A stretch of DNA of 10,325 nucleotides from Campylobacterales bacterium (lineage in GTDB: Bacteria > Campylobacterota > Campylobacteria > Campylobacterales > Hydrogenimonadaceae), in the NCBI GenBank assembly GCA_027065635.1, contig JAMONQ010000096.1, positions 1-10,325 on the forward strand, written 5' to 3'. Below the pieces are notes generated by a model, which searched no databases, was not told the DNA's origin, and saw only the letters and a program-made list of their open reading frames with translations. A program made the translations under genes and the position numbers. Shown piece by piece: positions 6,801-10,325 of this stretch (position 1 is the first letter of the stretch; each line of letters begins with the position of its first letter).

Positions 6801-6844
6801 CTCCTTGAAAAACCGGTCTCGGTCGCAGCCGGTTTTTCAAGGAG
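6801..6844 (+). terminator. Strong 16-bp hairpin of terminator type before hydE
   Basis: CTCCTTGAAAAACCGG (6801-6816) and CCGGTTTTTCAAGGAG (6829-6844) are perfect inverted copies around a 12-base loop. The inner CCGG/CCGG clamp is followed by TTTTT and preceded by AAAAA, as in a bidirectional intrinsic terminator. It ends 19 bases before the hydE start, and its 3' arm carries GGAG just before the hydE ribosome binding site AGGAA (6849-6853). It may end the hydABCD transcript partly or fully, or act as an attenuator, setting lower expression of hydE-hypF. Confidence 0.6.
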
Positions 6845-6863
6845 CGGAAGGAACCGATAGATC

Positions 6864-8789
6864 ATGGCATTTATATTCGAGATGGAGTATGCCGCTTCAC
6901 ACGGCTATATCAGGAACTTCATGGAGTCGCTCGCCCAGGAGGAGGGGATAAGCGTCTCTTTGCTTCAAAAGGGCGGAGTGTTGACGCTCGTAGCGGACGA
7001 AAACGACAGCAAACTCGCTCCGTTCCTTGACAAACTCGGCTCGTCGCTGCCGGCGTCGATCTTTATGGGAAGCTCTTCGCATCGCATCGTCGATAGAGCG
7101 TTTCAAAAGATTGAAACAAAAAAGACGAGCCTTCTGCCCCATTCGATAGGATTGTGTACCAGGTGTATGACGGAGATATTCGACCCTTCGTCGAGACGCT
7201 ACTACTACCCTTTTACAAGCTGTAACTGCTGCGGAGCACACTACCCCTTTTTCGAAAGATACCCGTTCGAGCGCGACAATAGTCATATGCGTTTTTTCAC
7301 TCCCTGCAAAGAGTGTGAAAAGGAGACGGCTTCAAATCCGTTTAGAAGGGAGTTTCCTCTTGTAAGCTGCCACTCTTGCGGTGTGCCTGTGAGAATGGAG
7401 AGCGGGGGAAAGAGGCGCTATGCAAACGATTCCGGAAGCTTCAAAACGATGTTCGAAGTGATGGCGAAAGCTATCGGGAGCGGTAAAAGCGTACGTATAA
7501 AGACCCTTTTCGGTCATCGGCTCTTTTATGACGCCTCAAAGGTCGATCGTCCGTCGCAGAAGGTTATGCTGATGCTCGATGCTTCGAAACTCCAGCATCG
7601 TTGTGCAGTGATAAAAGATGAAGTTCACGCTCTCTTGAGCATAGAAAGGCCCATGATCCATGCGGCGATCGGTGATGAGAGCCTTTTTGAAATCTATGGC
7701 CGAACGACACTTCTTAAATATCCGGACGAAGGCTTCACGATTCTGCTGGCCAAAGAGCTGACTTCTCTCGGTTTCGATCATATCGCCTATGAGATGTGTG
7801 ATGAAGAGACGGCAGCGGATATCGTCGTCGATTTCGATCTTGCGGTCGAGCCCCAACGCGAGAGCAGACTCTTTATAAACAAGTCGGTCCGCTTCTTTGT
7901 AGAGGGAGAGCGCGGGATATTTCCGCTTCGACTCGATCGCGAGAGCGACCGTATAGTCGTGGCCCACGGCATGGCGGCGATACCAGATAACGACGGCGTT
8001 ACTGTGGATCGTATGGAGAAGTTTGAAAGTGCGGAAGCCTCCGCTCTTTATATTCTCGAGGGTGAGGACTTTCCGTCAGAACACTCGAACAGTATACGCT
8101 TTTCGCAGGAGACGGCATCGGTATTGTCGGTACTTGTCGAGCATGGAAAAGAGCGTGAGAGTGCCGTCGGCGTCTACTTCGGCAAAGAGCCCGCTTTCAT
8201 ATATCACAACGGCAAAACTCCGATAGTGGCCGTTCCGCCGATGGATTTTTCAGGTACGGATCTTAAAAGTGAGATCACCGATCTTAGGGAAGGATCGGAC
8301 CGGCTTGTGAAAAATTTCGAGGAGAGGTTTCCTCATCTTGCAGAAAGACTCTTCGGCGAAGAGATCGAAGATATTTTCGAAGCGGCGGCAATCATCATGG
8401 ATCTGCCCGGCGACGGGTTTGACAGTGTAGGTATGGAGGCTATGAAGTTTTCAGGCAAGGGGGGGCTTCAGATAGATACTAAAGTGGTAAAAAACCGCTT
8501 CGATCCCTATGCCTTTATCGCGAGCCTGATGAGTTACAGGCTCGCCGGGGTGGATAACGTTTTGCTCTCTTTCTCCATATTCGAATCGTTTGGAGACTAT
8601 ATAAGCGACATAGCCGTAGAGCTAAAGAGCAGAGCGAAGGCGGAGCATATCGTACTTTGCGGCAAGGCGTTCGCGAATCCGTCGCTTTTTAGCCGTATTC
8701 AGAAAAATATCGGAAACCACTCCTTGCTTATGAACAGAGTGTTGCCGATCGACAGGGAGAATGCACTCGTTGGCGCACTCGGAATATAG
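6864..8789 (+). CDS. hydE: HydE, hydrogenase accessory protein: a diverged HypF-like protein
   Basis: This 641-residue protein sits in the position of hydE, a gene needed for hydrogenase formation in Wolinella. It matches the neighbouring HypF domain by domain. Residues 4-58 are acylphosphatase-like: the Arg is kept at R17, but the VQGVGFRP loop is gone and the catalytic Asn is Q35. Residues 98-172 are tandem zinc fingers with C98, C101, C120, C123, C148, C151, C169 and C172, almost the HypF spacing. Residues 194-226 align without gaps to HypF 208-240 in the YrdC-like domain with 10 identities. Residues 415-428 align to the HypF HHYAH segment, but the three histidines are Q415, E416 and S419. 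The end (VLCGKAFANPSLF to ALVGALGI) recalls the HypF/Kae1 C-terminus. Catalysis as in HypF is therefore unlikely; a scaffold or metal-delivery role is inference. ATG 6864 follows AGGAA, and the end overlaps hypF. Confidence 0.88.
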   Translation: MAFIFEMEYAASHGYIRNFMESLAQEEGISVSLLQKGGVLTLVADENDSKLAPFLDKLGSSLPASIFMGSSSHRIVDRAFQKIETKKTSLLPHSIGLCTRCMTEIFDPSSRRYYYPFTSCNCCGAHYPFFERYPFERDNSHMRFFTPCKECEKETASNPFRREFPLVSCHSCGVPVRMESGGKRRYANDSGSFKTMFEVMAKAIGSGKSVRIKTLFGHRLFYDASKVDRPSQKVMLMLDASKLQHRCAVIKDEVHALLSIERPMIHAAIGDESLFEIYGRTTLLKYPDEGFTILLAKELTSLGFDHIAYEMCDEETAADIVVDFDLAVEPQRESRLFINKSVRFFVEGERGIFPLRLDRESDRIVVAHGMAAIPDNDGVTVDRMEKFESAEASALYILEGEDFPSEHSNSIRFSQETASVLSVLVEHGKERESAVGVYFGKEPAFIYHNGKTPIVAVPPMDFSGTDLKSEITDLREGSDRLVKNFEERFPHLAERLFGEEIEDIFEAAAIIMDLPGDGFDSVGMEAMKFSGKGGLQIDTKVVKNRFDPYAFIASLMSYRLAGVDNVLLSFSIFESFGDYISDIAVELKSRAKAEHIVLCGKAFANPSLFSRIQKNIGNHSLLMNRVLPIDRENALVGALGI

Positions 8790-10325
8790 ACGAATCCGTC
8801 TACGGATAGGGGGGCTCGTTCAGGGAGTGGGCTTCAGGCCGGCCGTGTATAGATACGCTACGGAGGCCGGGCTGGGCGGATTCGTACTGAATGACGGCGG
8901 CGGCGTGATAATAGAAGTGGAGGGGAGCGAAGAGAGGATCGACTCTTTTATCGGGCAGCTGCAAACCTCGCCGCCTCCGCTGGCGAGAATTGATACGATA
9001 GATCGCTCGGAACTGGAACCTTTGGGCGAAAGAGAGTTTCGCATAGAAGAGACGGACAGCTTGAGAGAAAGAAGTGCCGCCGTCACTCCGGATATCGCGG
9101 TATGCGACGCCTGTATAGCTGAAATGTACGACCCGAAAAACCGTAGATACCGATACCCCTTCATCAACTGTACAGATTGCGGACCGCGCTACACTATCGT
9201 CGAAACCGTTCCATACGATCGGCCCAACACTTCGATGGCAAGATTCAAGATGTGCGAAAAGTGCAAGAAGGAGTACGAAAATCCGCTGCAGCGACGCTAT
9301 CATGCCCAGCCGATTTCATGTCCGGAGTGCGGACCGCGGCTTGGCCTTTGGCATGGCGGCAGGAGGCTCGATCTTGGCGGTGAAGAGATTTTGGAGAGGG
9401 TCGCGCGCTTTTTGAAAGAGGGTATGATAGTCGCGGTGAAGGGTCTGGGCGGTTTTCATCTGATGTGCGACGCCACAAACGGCGAAGCGGTCGGAAGGTT
9501 GCGCGAAAGAAAACGCCGCCCGACAAAACCTTTCGCAATAATGGTCAAAGATACCGAGATGGCCGCGAAACTGGCAATAATGGATGAGAACGAAGAGGCT
9601 CTTTTAAACTCCAGGGAGCGTCCAATCGTATTGATGAAAAAGGGTGCCGAGTGCATACGCTTGCAAGGAGTCGTAAGCGACAAGGTAGCTCCAGGCATCG
9701 ACCGGATAGGGTTGATGCTCCCCTATACTCCGTTACATCATCTCCTTTTCGATTATCTCGACAGGCCGCTGGTCGCCACGAGCGCAAACCTCGGCGATGA
9801 GCCTATCATACGCGAAATGGACGAGCTTGTACAAAAGCTCGATCACGTAGTCGATGCCGTACTCGATCATGATCGTGACATAGTGAACGCATGCGACGAT
9901 TCGGTGGTACAGGTAGTGTCGGGGAAAGCGCAGTGGCTTCGTGTCGCGCGCGGTATCGCCCCCATGACGATTCCTCTCTCTTTTGAAACCGAAAAAGAGA
10001 TCCTTGCGGTAGGTGCCAACCAGAAAAGCACTATCGCTCTGGCTTTTGGGAACAAGATCGTTCTCTCTCCCCATATCGGCGATCTGAACACCATAGAGTC
10101 GGTGGAGTATTTTGGGCGGACGGTCGAAACGTTCAAACGGTTTTACGACTTCGCTCCCGATATTGTCGTACATGACAAACATCCGGCATATGAAACCGTC
10201 AAGTGGGCAAAAAGTCAAAAGAGTGAAAACACCGCACTTAAATCTCTCTCTATACAGCACCACTACGCTCACGCTCTGGCAGTCATGGCGGAGCACGGTG
10301 TCGGCGAGAAAGCGTTGGCGTTTGT
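8761..10325 (+). CDS. hypF: Carbamoyltransferase HypF, [NiFe]-hydrogenase maturation (partial, 3' end outside)
   Basis: HypF converts carbamoyl phosphate and ATP to a carbamoyl group placed on HypE, the source of the active-site cyanides. The 521 visible residues run off the window end, against about 750 for the family. Counted from ATG 8761, they contain the acylphosphatase domain with VQGVGFRP (20-27) and N44. Next are tandem zinc fingers with C115, C118, C137, C140, C165, C168, C187 and C190, spaced C-x2-C-x18-C-x2-C-x24-C-x2-C-x18-C-x2-C. The YrdC-like domain follows, with KRRPTKPF (251-258) and TSANLGDEP (340-348). The Kae1-like domain opens with GANQKSTIAL and has the metal motif HHYAH (500-504). 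ATG 8761 lies 29 bases inside hydE. TTG 8770 is an alternative that is better spaced from AGGGAGA (8754-8760). All catalytic motifs visible look intact, so this is the working enzyme beside HydE. Confidence 0.96.
   Translation, partial: MHSLAHSEYRRIRLRIGGLVQGVGFRPAVYRYATEAGLGGFVLNDGGGVIIEVEGSEERIDSFIGQLQTSPPPLARIDTIDRSELEPLGEREFRIEETDSLRERSAAVTPDIAVCDACIAEMYDPKNRRYRYPFINCTDCGPRYTIVETVPYDRPNTSMARFKMCEKCKKEYENPLQRRYHAQPISCPECGPRLGLWHGGRRLDLGGEEILERVARFLKEGMIVAVKGLGGFHLMCDATNGEAVGRLRERKRRPTKPFAIMVKDTEMAAKLAIMDENEEALLNSRERPIVLMKKGAECIRLQGVVSDKVAPGIDRIGLMLPYTPLHHLLFDYLDRPLVATSANLGDEPIIREMDELVQKLDHVVDAVLDHDRDIVNACDDSVVQVVSGKAQWLRVARGIAPMTIPLSFETEKEILAVGANQKSTIALAFGNKIVLSPHIGDLNTIESVEYFGRTVETFKRFYDFAPDIVVHDKHPAYETVKWAKSQKSENTALKSLSIQHHYAHALAVMAEHGVGEKALAF

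Noticed and set aside
8791..8820. HypF starting after the hydE stop
   Set aside because: There is no start codon between the hydE stop and the conserved IGGLVQGVGFRP motif. The frame is open back to ATG 8761 (or TTG 8770) inside hydE, so an overlap is required.
8761..10325. HHYAH instead of HHHAH in HypF as a loss of function
   Set aside because: The metal-binding first, second and last His positions of the pattern are kept; only the middle residue differs, which is a common variant in this superfamily as far as I know.

Overview
The window is a [NiFe]-hydrogenase locus read entirely on the + strand, most likely from a chemolithotrophic, hydrogen-oxidising member of the Campylobacterota (former Epsilonproteobacteria). 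The hydA-hydB-hydC-hydD-hydE order is the Wolinella/Helicobacter-type layout, HydE is known to me only from that lineage, and the HydA and HydB sequences resemble that family. Base composition looks close to half G+C by eye. That is high for Helicobacter or Campylobacter and closer to vent or subsurface genera such as Hydrogenimonas or Sulfurovum. The genus assignment is inference.

Region 1 (1-2316) holds the tail of an unrecognised gene, then the small and large subunits of a cytoplasmic group 2 (HupSL/HupUV-like) hydrogenase, with each gene overlapping the next. The small subunit has no Tat signal. The large subunit ends at its last metal-binding motif, with no peptide for a maturation protease to remove. 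Both features fit a soluble H2 sensor or a cytosolic group 2 enzyme.

Region 2 (2317-2500) is a 184-base gap that probably carries the promoter of the next operon. It has a weak hairpin, A+T-rich promoter-like sequence, and a perfect 7+7 dyad directly before a near-ideal ribosome binding site.

Region 3 (2501-6731) is hydA-hydB-hydC-hydD: a Tat-exported small subunit, the catalytic large subunit, the membrane cytochrome b that passes electrons to the quinone pool, and the endopeptidase that should process HydB. The genes overlap or nearly touch.

Region 4 (6732-6863) is a structured 132-base spacer with a nested dyad and a perfect 16-bp hairpin of terminator type.

Region 5 (6864-10325) is hydE followed by hypF, which is cut by the window end. 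HypF starts building the cyanide ligands of the active site from carbamoyl phosphate. Read side by side, HydE is a full-length, diverged relative of HypF. It keeps the tandem zinc fingers but has lost the acylphosphatase loop, a segment of the YrdC-like domain and the HHxAH metal site. This looks like a duplicated maturation enzyme turned into a non-catalytic accessory factor, and it is the most interesting item here. A second striking point is that both small subunits, from two different hydrogenase groups, have Asn instead of the second Cys of the proximal iron-sulfur cluster motif.

No RNA genes, insertion sequences or CRISPR arrays were seen.
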